The notes: a model not told the origin generated them from the sequence alone. Shown: positions 26,228 through 34,948, counted from the first letter of the stretch. The stretch is 64,000 nt of DNA from Streptantibioticus silvisoli (GCF_027947535.2 NZ_JAAGKO020000009.1:62001-126000); one strand, 5' to 3'. A program made the numbers and translations.

Positions 26228-27050
26228 CGGCGGCGACGGCCGTGACGACAGCCGTGACGAGCGCGGCGACGACGCCGAGACGGACCTCGGAGAGTTCGCG
26301 CTGCGGCGGTTGCTGGAGGCGGGCGTGCCGCGACTGTCCGCTCCGGCCGACCGGATGCGCCAGGTCCACCGCCGGGTGGTCCGCCGCAGGCGTCGCCGGG
26401 CCGCCATGGTCGGGGCCGTGACCTGCGTGGCCGCGATCCTGGCCCTGGCCGGCCCGTTGGCCCGCGGGCCGGCCCGCGACGACACCGCGCTCCCGGCCGG
26501 CGTACCGCCGCTCGCCGCCATCCCCACGGTCGGCGACTCACCGGTCGGCGCGGCGGCGGCCGGTCCCGGGGGATGGCTGCTGCTGCCCTTCGGCGGCACG
26601 GACATCGGGGTGGTGCTGCCCCGGCACTGGCAGGCCGAGATGGTCCCCGGCAACGGGTTCGCCGTCGGCTACGCCACGGACGGCACGCTCGGCCCGCCGA
26701 AATCGTGCCCCGACCCGGCGGTGGGCGCGTTCGCCTGCCTGCCGGTGAAGGGACTCCCGGCCAACGGCATGGCGTTCGCCTTCCTGGCGGGGGTCCCCAA
26801 GGACCGCGTCACCGTCGCGCACAAGCCGTTCGAAGGCGGGTTCTTCTTCAAGCCCCCGCGTTCCCCCCGGCCCGACAAGGACTGCGCCATCATCGGCGGG
26901 ACCCGGGAGATGGAGGCCATCGGCGGCATCGGCCACGCGATGGGCCCGGTCGCGTATGTCTGCATGCGGGGGACCTCACAGGCACAACTCGACCTGGCGA
27001 AGAGCGTCCTGGACTCCGCGGTGTTCTTCAGCAAACCGGCGACGGACTGA
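26214..27050 (+). CDS. Membrane-anchored protein coupled to the sigma factor, probable anti-sigma factor
   Basis: The 278-residue protein has an acidic cytoplasmic front (residues 1-60), a basic stop-transfer run (RRRVVRRRRRRAAM-like) and one membrane span near residues 66-82. An extracytoplasmic domain of about 190 residues follows and contains four to five Cys residues, in SCPDPAVGAFAC, KDCAIIGG and VCMRG. No classical zinc anti-sigma HxxxCxxC motif is visible. The GTG at 26214 overlaps the sigma-factor gene by 14 bases, so the pair is translationally coupled. The anti-sigma role is inferred from context and topology only. Confidence 0.66.
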   Translation: MTAGDGGDGRDDSRDERGDDAETDLGEFALRRLLEAGVPRLSAPADRMRQVHRRVVRRRRRRAAMVGAVTCVAAILALAGPLARGPARDDTALPAGVPPLAAIPTVGDSPVGAAAAGPGGWLLLPFGGTDIGVVLPRHWQAEMVPGNGFAVGYATDGTLGPPKSCPDPAVGAFACLPVKGLPANGMAFAFLAGVPKDRVTVAHKPFEGGFFFKPPRSPRPDKDCAIIGGTREMEAIGGIGHAMGPVAYVCMRGTSQAQLDLAKSVLDSAVFFSKPATD

Positions 27051-27500
27051 TCACTCCGGCGCCGCGCTGATCGCTCCGCGGGGGGATCGCTCCGCGGGGA
27101 TGACCGCTCCGGGGGGATCGCTCCGCGGGGGGATCGCTCCGGGGAGGAGTGTCCGGCGGGGGCGCGGGGGCGTCGGGGGCGGTGCTCGGACGCGCCGGTG
27201 CCGGCGAAGGCGCCGGTGTCGGGGGCTCGGAGGCATCGCTGTCGGCGCAGGCCACGGTTTCGGGGGCTCGGCGGCACCGGTGTCGGGGAGGCGCCGGTGT
27301 CCGGGCCCGGTGGCAGCGCTGCCGGGGAGGCGCCGGTGCCGGTCCCCGGAGGCAGCCGCTGCTGTCGGGGGATGGGGCTGCTGCCGCTCGGCTGTCCCTC
27401 AACTTGCCCTCTCCGCACGGCTGTTGACGGCCTATCGCGTCACGCCACCCGGCTCCGCCTCTGCCACACCGGGGCTCGGCGACCCCGCACGCCTCGCGAG
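27051..27500. repeat. GC-rich degenerate repeats after the anti-sigma gene
   Basis: No gene is supported. From about 27,066 to 27,145 the words GATCGCTCCGCGGGG and GACCGCTCCGG alternate. From 27,180 to 27,350 the words GGCGCCGGTGTCGGGGG recur with changes. Confidence 0.6.
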
Positions 27501-27676
27501 TCCGCCTGCCTCACCACCCCGCACCTGCGACTCCGCCTCGCGACTCCACCTGCCTCACCACCCCGCACCTCCGACTCCGCCTCGCGACTCCACCTGCCTC
27601 ACCACCCCGCACCTCCGACTCCGCCTCGTGGCTCCGCCTGCCTCACCACCCCGCACCTCCGACTCCGCTTCGTGGC
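27501..27676. repeat. 44-bp tandem repeat, four full copies
   Basis: The unit starts TCC(G/A)CCTGCCTCACCACCCC and repeats exactly every 44 bp (27501, 27545, 27589, 27633) with only a few substitutions between copies. The array lies between the anti-sigma gene and an L,D-transpeptidase gene. The frames that cross it encode Ser/Pro/Thr/His-rich shadow peptides. I see no gene in it. Confidence 0.92.
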
Positions 27677-27793
27677 TCCACTTCCAACGTCACCTCGTAA
27701 CTCCGCACTTCCGACTTCCGGTCGGCGACCCGTCCGTTTCCCTGCCGAATCAGGCCGCGCGGTCTTCGCGCGCGCCGCCGAAAGGTGTTCCCG

Positions 27794-28552
27794 ATGCGTG
27801 CTCGCACCTGTCTGTTCGCCGCCGTACTCACCGCCGCCTCCGTGGGGGCCGTCAGCGGTTGCGGTGCCGTCACCGCTTCGTCGGCGGCCCAGCGGACGGC
27901 GGCCGTCAGCCATGACGCCCCGGCCGCGACGCCGTCCGCGCGGGCGGCCGCCCTGAGCCTGCCCGCGCGGCTGCCGGGGGTGGGTCCGCGGACGCTGGCC
28001 GAGGTGCCGGCCGACGCGAGCCAGGTCGTCGAGGTGACCGGCGACGGCCGCAACTCGCCGACGGCCGCCGTCGTGCTCTACCAGCGCACCGCCGCCGGCT
28101 GGAAGGCCGGCGCGACGTGGCAGGCGCACAACGCGCTGCACGGCTGGAGCGCGCACCACACGCAGGACGACCTGCGCTCGCCGATCGGCGTGTTCGGCCT
28201 CACCGACGCCGGCGGGCGGCTGCCCGACCCGGGCACGAAACTGCCGTACGACCAGTCGGCCAGCGCCTTCGCCGAGAGCGGCACCGGATTCAACGGCGAA
28301 TCGCTGGCGACCGCGTTCGACTACGTCGTCGCCATCAACTACAACCGCAAGCCGGGCACGTCACCGCTGGACTGGACCCGGCCGATGGGCGCCTCGCGCG
28401 GCGGCGGCATCTGGTTCCACGTCGACCACGGCGGCCCGACCCACGGGTGCGTGAGCATCTCCCGCGCCCACATGAAGGACCTGCTGCGCACCCTCGACCC
28501 GGCGGACCACCCCGTCGTCGTCATGGGCGACGCGGCGTCCCTCGCCCGCTGA
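27794..28552 (+). CDS. L,D-transpeptidase (YkuD) lipoprotein, short form
   Basis: The 252-residue envelope protein starts with a lipoprotein signal ending in a VSGC lipobox near residue 23. The YkuD catalytic motif is HGGPTHGCVSIS near residues 214-225, with the nucleophilic Cys in HGC and an upstream His in IWFHVDHGG. These enzymes make 3-3 cross-links in peptidoglycan or attach proteins. It lacks Ig-like domains, unlike the next gene. I chose ATG 27794 because GAAAGG lies 8 bases before it, and this removes the first three codons of a GTG-started form. It sits beside another L,D-transpeptidase on the same strand. Confidence 0.84.
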   Translation: MRARTCLFAAVLTAASVGAVSGCGAVTASSAAQRTAAVSHDAPAATPSARAAALSLPARLPGVGPRTLAEVPADASQVVEVTGDGRNSPTAAVVLYQRTAAGWKAGATWQAHNALHGWSAHHTQDDLRSPIGVFGLTDAGGRLPDPGTKLPYDQSASAFAESGTGFNGESLATAFDYVVAINYNRKPGTSPLDWTRPMGASRGGGIWFHVDHGGPTHGCVSISRAHMKDLLRTLDPADHPVVVMGDAASLAR

Positions 28553-28772
28553 ACGCCCTCCCCGGCCGGCGAGCTCCTTCTCGCACAACTCCCGTCACCG
28601 GCCGGCCCGTTGAGTCGCCCCGGCGCACCGATCCCGCCTCGTCGAGCCGGTTCTCCGGACCACACCGGTCCGTTGAACCCGTCGGGGCCACGACCTCACC
28701 CCTCCATCGCTCCGCACTCCACCAGTCACCACCCACCCCACCAGCACGCCACCCACCCCGGCCGGAGATCCG

Positions 28773-29981
28773 ATGAACGCCACCAAAACCCTGCTGTGCG
28801 CGGCCACCCTGCTCGCGGCAAGCATGACCCTGACCGCCTGCGACGCGGGCGGGGCCCCGACCGGGGTGAGGACGGACGGCAAGGCGCCGGCGTCCGCCAA
28901 GCCCGCCGCCGCGGAAGCCCACATCACGCTCGGCGCGGCGGACGGGCAGCGCAACGTGTCCGTCGACCGGGGCGGACGGGTGACCGTCAGCGGCGGAACG
29001 TTGACGCACGTCACGCTCACCAGGGCCGACGGTGGCCCGCACGTGGCCGGCGCGCTCTCCGACGGCGGGCGGTCCTGGCAGCCGGCCGCCGACCTGAGCC
29101 CCGGCACCGCGTACCGCCTCACCGCCGAGGCGACCGACGGCGGTCGCACGGTCGACAGGTCGGCCGCCTTCACCACGCTGGCGCAGGACGACCGGTTCAC
29201 CGGCACCGAGGTACCCGCCGCGGGTACCACGGTGGGCGTCGGCATGCCGGTGTCGTTCACCTTCGACAAGGCGATCACCGACCGCGCGACCGTCGCCGCC
29301 GGTATCCGGGTGACCTCCACCAGCGGTCAGCAGGTCGTCGGCCACTGGTTCGGCGACCGGCGCGTCGACTTCCGCCCCGAGCGGTACTGGGTGCCCGGCT
29401 CCACCGTGACCGTCCAGGTCGCGCTGGACGGCCTGCGGGGCGGCGCGAACGCGTACGGCACGCAGGACGAGACGTTCCACTTCACCATCGGCCGCAGCCA
29501 GGTCTCCACCGTCGACGCGCGCAGCGACACCATGAAGGTCGTGCGGAACGGCAAGGTCGTCAGAACGCTGCCGATCACCGCGGGCGCGCCCGGCAGGACC
29601 ACCTGGAACGGGCAGATGGTGATCGAGCAGAAGCTGCTGACGACCCGGATGGACGGCGCGACCGTCGGCTATGCCGGGCAGTACGACATCCCCGACGTCC
29701 CGCACGCCATGCGGCTGTCGGACTCCGGCACGTTCATCCACGGCAACTACTGGGCCGGCGCCGGCGTCTTCGGCCACACCAACGTCAGCCACGGCTGCGT
29801 CGGCCTGGCCGACGTCAGGGGCGGCGGCGACCCCGACCAGGACGCCGCCTGGTTCTACCGCGACTCCCTCATCGGCGACGTCGTCATCGTCAAGAACTCT
29901 CCCGACCACACGGTCGCCCCGGACAACGGCCTCAACGGCTGGAACATGCCGTGGGCGCAGTGGGTGGGGGACGCGGCGTAG
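28773..29981 (+). CDS. L,D-transpeptidase lipoprotein with Ig-like domains
   Basis: The 402-residue protein has a lipobox (LTAC, Cys23) and two Ig-like (BID-type) beta domains at about residues 45-135 and 140-245. The C-terminal YkuD domain, about 250-380, has the catalytic motif HTNVSHGCVGL and an upstream His in SGTFIHGNYW. This is the architecture of mycobacterial LdtMt2. It forms 3-3 peptidoglycan cross-links on the outer membrane face and such enzymes tolerate most beta-lactams. The start is ATG at 28773, about 220 bp after the previous gene, and the ribosome site is GGAGAT. Confidence 0.93.
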   Translation: MNATKTLLCAATLLAASMTLTACDAGGAPTGVRTDGKAPASAKPAAAEAHITLGAADGQRNVSVDRGGRVTVSGGTLTHVTLTRADGGPHVAGALSDGGRSWQPAADLSPGTAYRLTAEATDGGRTVDRSAAFTTLAQDDRFTGTEVPAAGTTVGVGMPVSFTFDKAITDRATVAAGIRVTSTSGQQVVGHWFGDRRVDFRPERYWVPGSTVTVQVALDGLRGGANAYGTQDETFHFTIGRSQVSTVDARSDTMKVVRNGKVVRTLPITAGAPGRTTWNGQMVIEQKLLTTRMDGATVGYAGQYDIPDVPHAMRLSDSGTFIHGNYWAGAGVFGHTNVSHGCVGLADVRGGGDPDQDAAWFYRDSLIGDVVIVKNSPDHTVAPDNGLNGWNMPWAQWVGDAA

Positions 29982-30365
29982 GGGGGTGTTCCCTGGCGGG
30001 GCCTTTCGGGAGGTACTTCTGGCGGAGGGGGCCTCCGACGGAGGGGGTGCTTCTGGCGGGGGGTGCTTCTGGCGGAGGGTGCTTCTGGCGGACGGTGCTC
30101 CTGACGGAGGGAGCCCTCGGCGGAGGGAGCCCTCGGCGGAGGGAGCCCTCGGCGGAGGGAGCCCTCGGCGGAGGGAGCGCGCCGGGGCGTTGGAAGCCGC
30201 GGGCCCGGCCGGCCTCCCCACCCGCACCCGCACCCGCGTCCCCGCCCCCCGGGGGCTCTCCCCACCCCGCCCCCGGGTGGCAGCCGCATCGCCCGCCGGC
30301 TCCCCGGCCGGTTGACTCAGGGGGTGGCCGCGAAGACGCGGGTGAACCGGGTGACGGGAAGTGCG
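29982..30365. repeat. Tandem-repeat gap including a perfect 16-bp array
   Basis: No gene is seen. From about 30,013 to 30,095 the word TGCTTCTGGCGGAGGG recurs three to four times with changes. From 30,105 to 30,168 the 16-bp unit CGGAGGGAGCCCTCGG is repeated four times without a mismatch, with a partial fifth copy to 30,178. The rest is Pro-coding GC-rich sequence before the serine hydrolase gene. Confidence 0.88.
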
Positions 30366-31598
30366 ATGCGGGTCAGGACGGCGGGAAAACGGACGGTCGT
30401 GGCGGCGTGGGTGGTGGCGCTGGCGGCGTCGACCCTGGCCGCGGCGCCGGCGGGCGCGAACGCCGCGGCCTCCACGGGCGGCGGCTCCCGCGGCGGGGGC
30501 TACTCCGCGGCGGACCTGCGCGAGGACCTCGCGGCGGTGCGCGCGGCCGGCGGCGGCGACATCAACGTGGTGGCCCGGCTGGACCGCCAGGGCCAAGCCC
30601 CACTGCGGGCCCGGTACGGCACGGCCGGCCTCGGCTCGACGGCGCCCGTGCCGTGGGACCCGGAGTTCAGGACGGCCAGCACCACCAAGACGTTCACCGC
30701 GGTCGTGGTGCTCCAACTCGTCGCCGAACACCGGTTGTCCCTCGACGACACGGTCGACCACTGGCTGCCCGGCCTCGTCAGCGGCCACGGCAACGACGGC
30801 CGCCGCATCACCGTGCGCGACCTGCTCCAGCAGACCAGCGGCCTCTACGACTACGTCGACGACCCGGACATCCAGGACCGGATGATCAACCACTTCGACG
30901 AGAACCGTTTCGACGACACCCCACCCGCCCAGCTCGTCGCCATCGCGATGGGCCACCCGCCGCTCTTCACGCCCGGCGGCGGCCGCTGGGCGTACTCCAA
31001 CACCAACTACCTGCTCGCCGCGATGATCGCCGAGAAGGCGAGCGGCGGCCAGAGCTGGCAGGAACTGGTGGAGCACCGCGTGATCGCCCCGCTCGGCCTG
31101 GACCACACCTACATCCCGGACGCCGACCCCTATCTCGTCGGCCCGCACGAGCGCGTCACCATCACCGGCCCCGACGGGAAGCCCCTCGACCTCACCGACC
31201 AGAGCTTCCAGCACACCGCCGACTCCGGCGTCGTCAGCACCCCCGCCGACCTCGACACCTTCTTCCGCGCCCTCGCCACCGGCAAGCTGCTGCCGCCCGC
31301 CCAGTGGGCCGAGATGCGGACCACGGTCCCGTACGACGACCTGCCCGTCCCGCCCGCCGGCACCCAGGGCGGCTACGGTCTCGGGCTGCGCGTCCTCCCC
31401 CTGAGCTGCGGCGGCACGTACTACATGCACGAGGGGGACGGCCTCGGCGTCTACGGCCGCCCCGCCGTCTCCGCCGACGGCCGCCGCGCGGTGACCGTCG
31501 CGATCACCACCACCACGGCGCTGATCGACCAGGACAAGGTGAACCGCGCGGTGGAGACTCTGACCGACCACGCCCTGTGCGACGAGGCCACGTCGTGA
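30366..31598 (+). CDS. Secreted serine hydrolase, class C beta-lactamase/DD-peptidase family
   Basis: The 410-residue exported enzyme has a signal peptide (residues 1-35, hydrophobic core VVAAWVVALAASTLAA). The active-site Ser and Lys are in S-T-T-K (TASTTKTFTA, near residue 104), the Tyr is in YSNTNY near residue 214, and the third motif is H-x-G as HEGDG near 357. This is the pattern of Streptomyces R61-type DD-carboxypeptidases and esterases. It may trim peptidoglycan or hydrolyse D-amino peptides. The start is ATG at 30366 with GGGAAG 5 bases upstream. It follows two L,D-transpeptidase genes and forms an envelope group with them. Confidence 0.88.
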   Translation: MRVRTAGKRTVVAAWVVALAASTLAAAPAGANAAASTGGGSRGGGYSAADLREDLAAVRAAGGGDINVVARLDRQGQAPLRARYGTAGLGSTAPVPWDPEFRTASTTKTFTAVVVLQLVAEHRLSLDDTVDHWLPGLVSGHGNDGRRITVRDLLQQTSGLYDYVDDPDIQDRMINHFDENRFDDTPPAQLVAIAMGHPPLFTPGGGRWAYSNTNYLLAAMIAEKASGGQSWQELVEHRVIAPLGLDHTYIPDADPYLVGPHERVTITGPDGKPLDLTDQSFQHTADSGVVSTPADLDTFFRALATGKLLPPAQWAEMRTTVPYDDLPVPPAGTQGGYGLGLRVLPLSCGGTYYMHEGDGLGVYGRPAVSADGRRAVTVAITTTTALIDQDKVNRAVETLTDHALCDEATS

Positions 31599-32235
31599 AC
31601 TCGTCTGCGCCCAGGCGGTAGTGGCCGACACGCTCGCCCGGTTCCCGGCCCCGGTGCGCACGCCCGGTTTCCGGTGCGCTCGGTTTCCGGTCCCGGTGCG
31701 CGCGCCCGGTTTCCGGTGCCGTCGCCAGGTTCCCGGTTCGCTCGTTCCCGCTTTCCGGTTCCCGGTTCCGGCTTCCCCGTGCCCTCGCACGGTTCGAGGC
31801 GGGCGGCCGGGCCGAGGCGGGGGTTTCCGGTGGCGGGGTTCCGGTGGCGGGGGTTTCCGGTCACGGGTGCGGTCTTCGGGACGCGGGGATGTCCGGTGAC
31901 AGGGGTTTCCGGTGACGGGGTGCGGTCTTCGGGGCGCGGGAGTGCGGGGGCGCATTCCAGCCGCGGGGTGTGAGGGCGCGTTGCAGCGGGCCCCGTCGTC
32001 CGTGAAGGAGCACGCGTTCCGGCGGGGTGCGGCACTGGACGCGGCCGGCGAGGAGCCCGCCGCGGTGGCCGCCGGCTCGTCGCGGAGCGAGCGGGGCGTG
32101 CGTCGTGACGGGTACACGTGCCGACGCCGCGGACCGTACTCGTTCGGGTGGGGCCGGGCGCGGTTCGGCATGAGGGGGCTCGTGCGGGGGCAGTGCACAG
32201 GCGGCATTGACCCGTATATCGTGAGGAACCTCCCC
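31599..32235. other. Gap with CCGGTTTCCGG-type degenerate repeats
   Basis: No gene is supported in these 637 bp. From about 31,636 to 31,930 the words CCCGGTTTCCGGTGC and GGGGTTTCCGGT recur in both orientations with irregular spacing. The last 60 bases, with GTATATCGTGAGGAACC, carry the ribosome site and probably the promoter of the small secreted protein gene. Confidence 0.55.
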
Positions 32236-32586
32236 ATGCGCCTTCGCACCACCCTGCTCGCCGCCGCCGTCAGCGCCGCCGCGCTCGCGCTGAGCCTGCC
32301 GACCGCCGCGAGCGCCACCGAGGGGGCATTCACGTACGTCTACGACGACCCCTCGGGCGCACCTCACCTGGGCCTCGTCGTCGATCCGCCCAGCCACACG
32401 TGCGTCCCGCTGCGCGAGGTGGCGTCCCCGTATCTGTCGCCCGCCCACAGCCCGCACAACGACACCGCCTCCGTCGCCAAGGTCTTCACCGGCCCGTTCT
32501 GCGACGGCGCCTCCTTCCCGCTCAGGGCGCTCGGCGGCCATGCCTCCGACCGGCTGAAGCTGCGTTCGGTCGAGTTCGGCGGCTGA
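32236..32586 (+). CDS. Small secreted protein, beta/gamma-crystallin-like
   Basis: The 116-residue protein has a signal peptide ending near AASA (about residue 28). The mature part of about 88 residues has two cysteines spaced by a repeat-like pattern (CVPL, then FTGPFCDG) and ends SDRLKLRSVEFGG. That ending resembles short Streptomyces secreted proteins with beta/gamma-crystallin or SMPI-like folds. The function is unknown. The start is ATG at 32236 with GAGGAA 9 bases upstream. The fold is inferred by pattern and should be treated as a guess. Confidence 0.6.
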   Translation: MRLRTTLLAAAVSAAALALSLPTAASATEGAFTYVYDDPSGAPHLGLVVDPPSHTCVPLREVASPYLSPAHSPHNDTASVAKVFTGPFCDGASFPLRALGGHASDRLKLRSVEFGG

Positions 32587-32945
32587 CGCGCGCCGCGCGC
32601 CGCGGAACGGTGTGCTGACGGAGGCCCGGGTCGACGACCACCGACGCCCCGGACCTCCTCACCGTCAGAACGTCACCGCCGGGCCGGCCCCCGTACACCC
32701 CGCGGCACGACCTCCGGCACCGTCCGGTCTCCGGCGCCGTCCGGCGACCGCGGTGCGAGCGTCCGCACGTCCTGCGCCGGGACGTCCCCCGTTCGCACAC
32801 CCCGCGTCGGAACGTCCCAACGTCCCGCGTCCGCACGCCACGCGCCCGCGTCTCGCCCGCGATCCCGGTGATCAGCCGATCGTCGTAGTAACCAACCCAT
32901 CGTCATGGTCACCCATCGTCGTAGTCAGCCCATCGTCTTGGTGGA
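32587..32945. repeat. Gap with degenerate CCCATCGTC repeats next to the DinB stop codon
   Basis: No gene is seen in most of it. From about 32,874 to 32,960 the word ACCCATCGTC(A/G/T)T recurs five times at irregular spacing of 16-22 bases, and the last copy runs into the C-terminal codons (KTMG) and stop codon of the DinB gene. The repeats look like duplications of the 3' end of that gene. Confidence 0.65.
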
Positions 32946-33512
32946 TCAACCCATCGTCTTGGCGCCGTCGAGGGATTCGCGGAGTATGTCGGCGTGGCCG
33001 GCGTGCTGGGCGGTCTCGGCGATGATGTGCAGCAGTACGCGGCGGGCGGACCACCGCGCGCCGGGCTCGAACCACGGGGCCTTCGGCAGCGGGCTGTCGG
33101 CGTCCAGGTCGGGCAGGGCGGCGACCACCTCGTCGGTGCGGCGGGCCACCTCGGCGTAGTCGGCCAGCAGACCGGCGAGCGTCTCACCGGGCAGTATCCG
33201 GAACTCCTCGGTGCGCCGGGCGAAGTCGGCCTCGGTCATGGCGCTGGCGTCGGGCTTCGACGACGGGTCCAGGATGAAGTCCACCCAGCCGCGCTCGGCC
33301 TCCGCGACGTGCTTGATCAGGCCGCCGAGGCACAGCTCGCCGGCGGTGGTCCGCAGCCCGGCCTGCTCGTCGGTGAGGTCGCGGGTGGTGAAGCGCAGGA
33401 AGTGCCGGTGCTTGGCCAGCACGGCCAGCAGGTCGGCGCGCTCGCCGGTGGCGGCCGGCCCGGCGGCCGGGTCCTGGGGGGTCGGTTCGTTGACGGCCCT
33501 GGTCTCGCTCAT
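32946..33512 (-). CDS. DinB family protein
   Basis: The 188-residue protein is a four-helix-bundle DinB/DUF664-type protein. Candidate metal-binding His residues lie in LIKHVAEAERGW (near 68) and HIIAETAQHAGHAD (near 162-175), the usual three-His spacing. Members include mycothiol- or bacillithiol-dependent transferases, but the substrate here is unknown. The start is ATG at 33512. It is divergent from a WYL regulator with a palindrome between them, which suggests that the regulator controls it. Confidence 0.84.
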   Translation of the reverse strand: MSETRAVNEPTPQDPAAGPAATGERADLLAVLAKHRHFLRFTTRDLTDEQAGLRTTAGELCLGGLIKHVAEAERGWVDFILDPSSKPDASAMTEADFARRTEEFRILPGETLAGLLADYAEVARRTDEVVAALPDLDADSPLPKAPWFEPGARWSARRVLLHIIAETAQHAGHADILRESLDGAKTMG

Positions 33513-33571
33513 GGGCTCCGCCTTCCATGGTTCCTGTTGCGTCGGTCAGGAACAACGGTAGGAAGCACAGC

Positions 33572-33586
33572 GGTCACTTTCTGACC
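33572..33586. promoter_or_regulatory. Palindromic operator candidate between DinB and WYL genes
   Basis: GGTCA-CTTTC-TGACC is a perfect 5+5 inverted repeat in the 97-bp divergent region, 24 bases before the WYL start. The position fits a shared operator for autoregulation and control of the DinB gene. Binding is inferred. Confidence 0.55.
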
Positions 33587-33609
33587 TGAAGTGCAGGAGA
33601 ATCGGGAGT

Positions 33610-34572
33610 ATGGCGAACACCAGCACCCGGACGCTGCGGCTGCTGTCCCTGCTCCAGAACCACCGGTTCTGGCCGGGCACCGAACTGGCCGAACGGCTGG
33701 GGATCTCGGTCCGCACCCTGCGCCGGGACATCGACCGGCTGCGCGAGCTGGGCTACCCGGTCGAGGCGCAGCGCGGCACCGACGGCGGTTATCAGCTCGG
33801 CTCGGGCGCGGTGCTGCCGCCGCTGGTGATCGACGACGAGGAGGCGGTCGCCCTGGCCGTCGGGCTTCAGGTCGCGGCGCAGGGCGCGGTGGAGGGCATC
33901 GCCGAGTCGTCGGTGCGGGTGCTGGCCAAGTTGGTGCAGGTGATGCCGGCCCGGCTGCGGCGCCGGGTGGAGGCGCTGCGGGCGATGACGGTGCCCGCCG
34001 ACTGGGGCGGCCCGGCGACGGAAGGCGTCGATCCGGGCGTGCTCACCGAGGTGGCGCTGGCCTGCCGGGACAGCGAACAGCTCCGGTTCTCCTACGTCGC
34101 CGCCAACGGCCGGCACACCGAACGGCATGTGGAACCGCACCGGCTGGTCTGCCCGGGACGCCGGTGGTACCTGGTCGCCTACGACCTCGTCCGGCACGAC
34201 TGGCGCAGCTTCCGGGTCGACCGCCTGACCGCGCCGACGGGCACCGGTTCCCGCTTCCGCCCCCGCGCCCTGCCCGCCCCGGACGCGGCCGCGTTCGTCA
34301 GGGCCGGCCTGGACAACCTGCCGCACTCCTACCGGGTCGAGGTCCTGGTGAACGCCCCGGCCGGGACGGTACGCGAACGGATCGGCCGCTGGACCACCGT
34401 CGAGGAGATCGACGCCGAACACTGCCGGGTACGCATGACGACGGACTCCCTGGACTGGCCGACCCTGGCCCTGGGCAGCCTCGACGCCGAGTTCCAGGTC
34501 ATCACCCCACCCGAACTCCTCACCCGACTCCACGACTGGGCCGTCCGCTTCACCCGAGCAGGGGAGGGGTGA
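33610..34572 (+). CDS. YafY-type HTH and WYL-domain transcriptional regulator
   Basis: The 320-residue regulator has an N-terminal winged helix (LAERLGISVRTLRRDIDRL, residues 23-41), a WYL ligand-binding domain near 145-225 (RRWYLVAYDLVRHDWRSFRV) and a C-terminal WCX-like part. WYL proteins sense nucleic acids or small ligands. The start is ATG at 33610 with GGGAG 4 bases upstream. It is divergent from the DinB gene. A 17-bp tandem array begins 29 bases after its stop. Confidence 0.9.
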   Translation: MANTSTRTLRLLSLLQNHRFWPGTELAERLGISVRTLRRDIDRLRELGYPVEAQRGTDGGYQLGSGAVLPPLVIDDEEAVALAVGLQVAAQGAVEGIAESSVRVLAKLVQVMPARLRRRVEALRAMTVPADWGGPATEGVDPGVLTEVALACRDSEQLRFSYVAANGRHTERHVEPHRLVCPGRRWYLVAYDLVRHDWRSFRVDRLTAPTGTGSRFRPRALPAPDAAAFVRAGLDNLPHSYRVEVLVNAPAGTVRERIGRWTTVEEIDAEHCRVRMTTDSLDWPTLALGSLDAEFQVITPPELLTRLHDWAVRFTRAGEG

Positions 34573-34948
34573 GGACGCGGAAGGCGGGGGGACGCCGGAG
34601 GCCGCGTGAGGCGGGAGGCCGCGTGAGGCGGGAGGCCGCGTGAGGCGGGAGGCCGCGTGAGGCGGGAGGCCGCGTGAGGCGGGAGGCCGCGTGAGGCGGG
34701 AGGCCGCGTGAGGCGGGAGGCCGCGTAACGCAATAGGTGGCGTGACGCGGAAGGTCACGTAACGCGGCAGGCGGCGAGGGCCCGGCGCGGATGGCCTCGG
34801 GCGGGGGCGCTGCCCGTGACCGTGGAGATCCCCGTTTCACGGGAAACACTGGACCGATGTCAACGGTCCGGCCGGGGAGGCGGATCCGCTGGTGCCTATC
34901 CCTGGCCGGGGCAGGCTGGATTCTGCGGCCGGATCCATACTCGGGTCC
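34573..34948. repeat. 17-bp tandem repeat, seven copies
   Basis: The unit GCCGCGTGAGGCGGGAG is repeated seven times without a mismatch at 34601-34719, followed by a partial copy (GCCGCGTAA) and decayed GCGTAACGC words to about 34,775. Because 17 is not a multiple of three, all frames read through it and give repeated peptides such as GLPPHAASRLTRPPASR on the minus strand. The rest of the gap, to 34,948, holds the promoter region of the next regulator and no gene. Confidence 0.93.

Noticed and set aside
27501..27676. Possible CRISPR array because of regular spacing
   Set aside because: Copies are contiguous 44-bp tandem units without unique spacers and no cas genes are present. The same holds for the 17- and 30-bp arrays.
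28521..32333. A 1270-codon minus-strand open frame across the transpeptidase/hydrolase genes
   Set aside because: It crosses three well-supported genes and several repeat arrays and has no recognisable domain; it is a product of high GC3.
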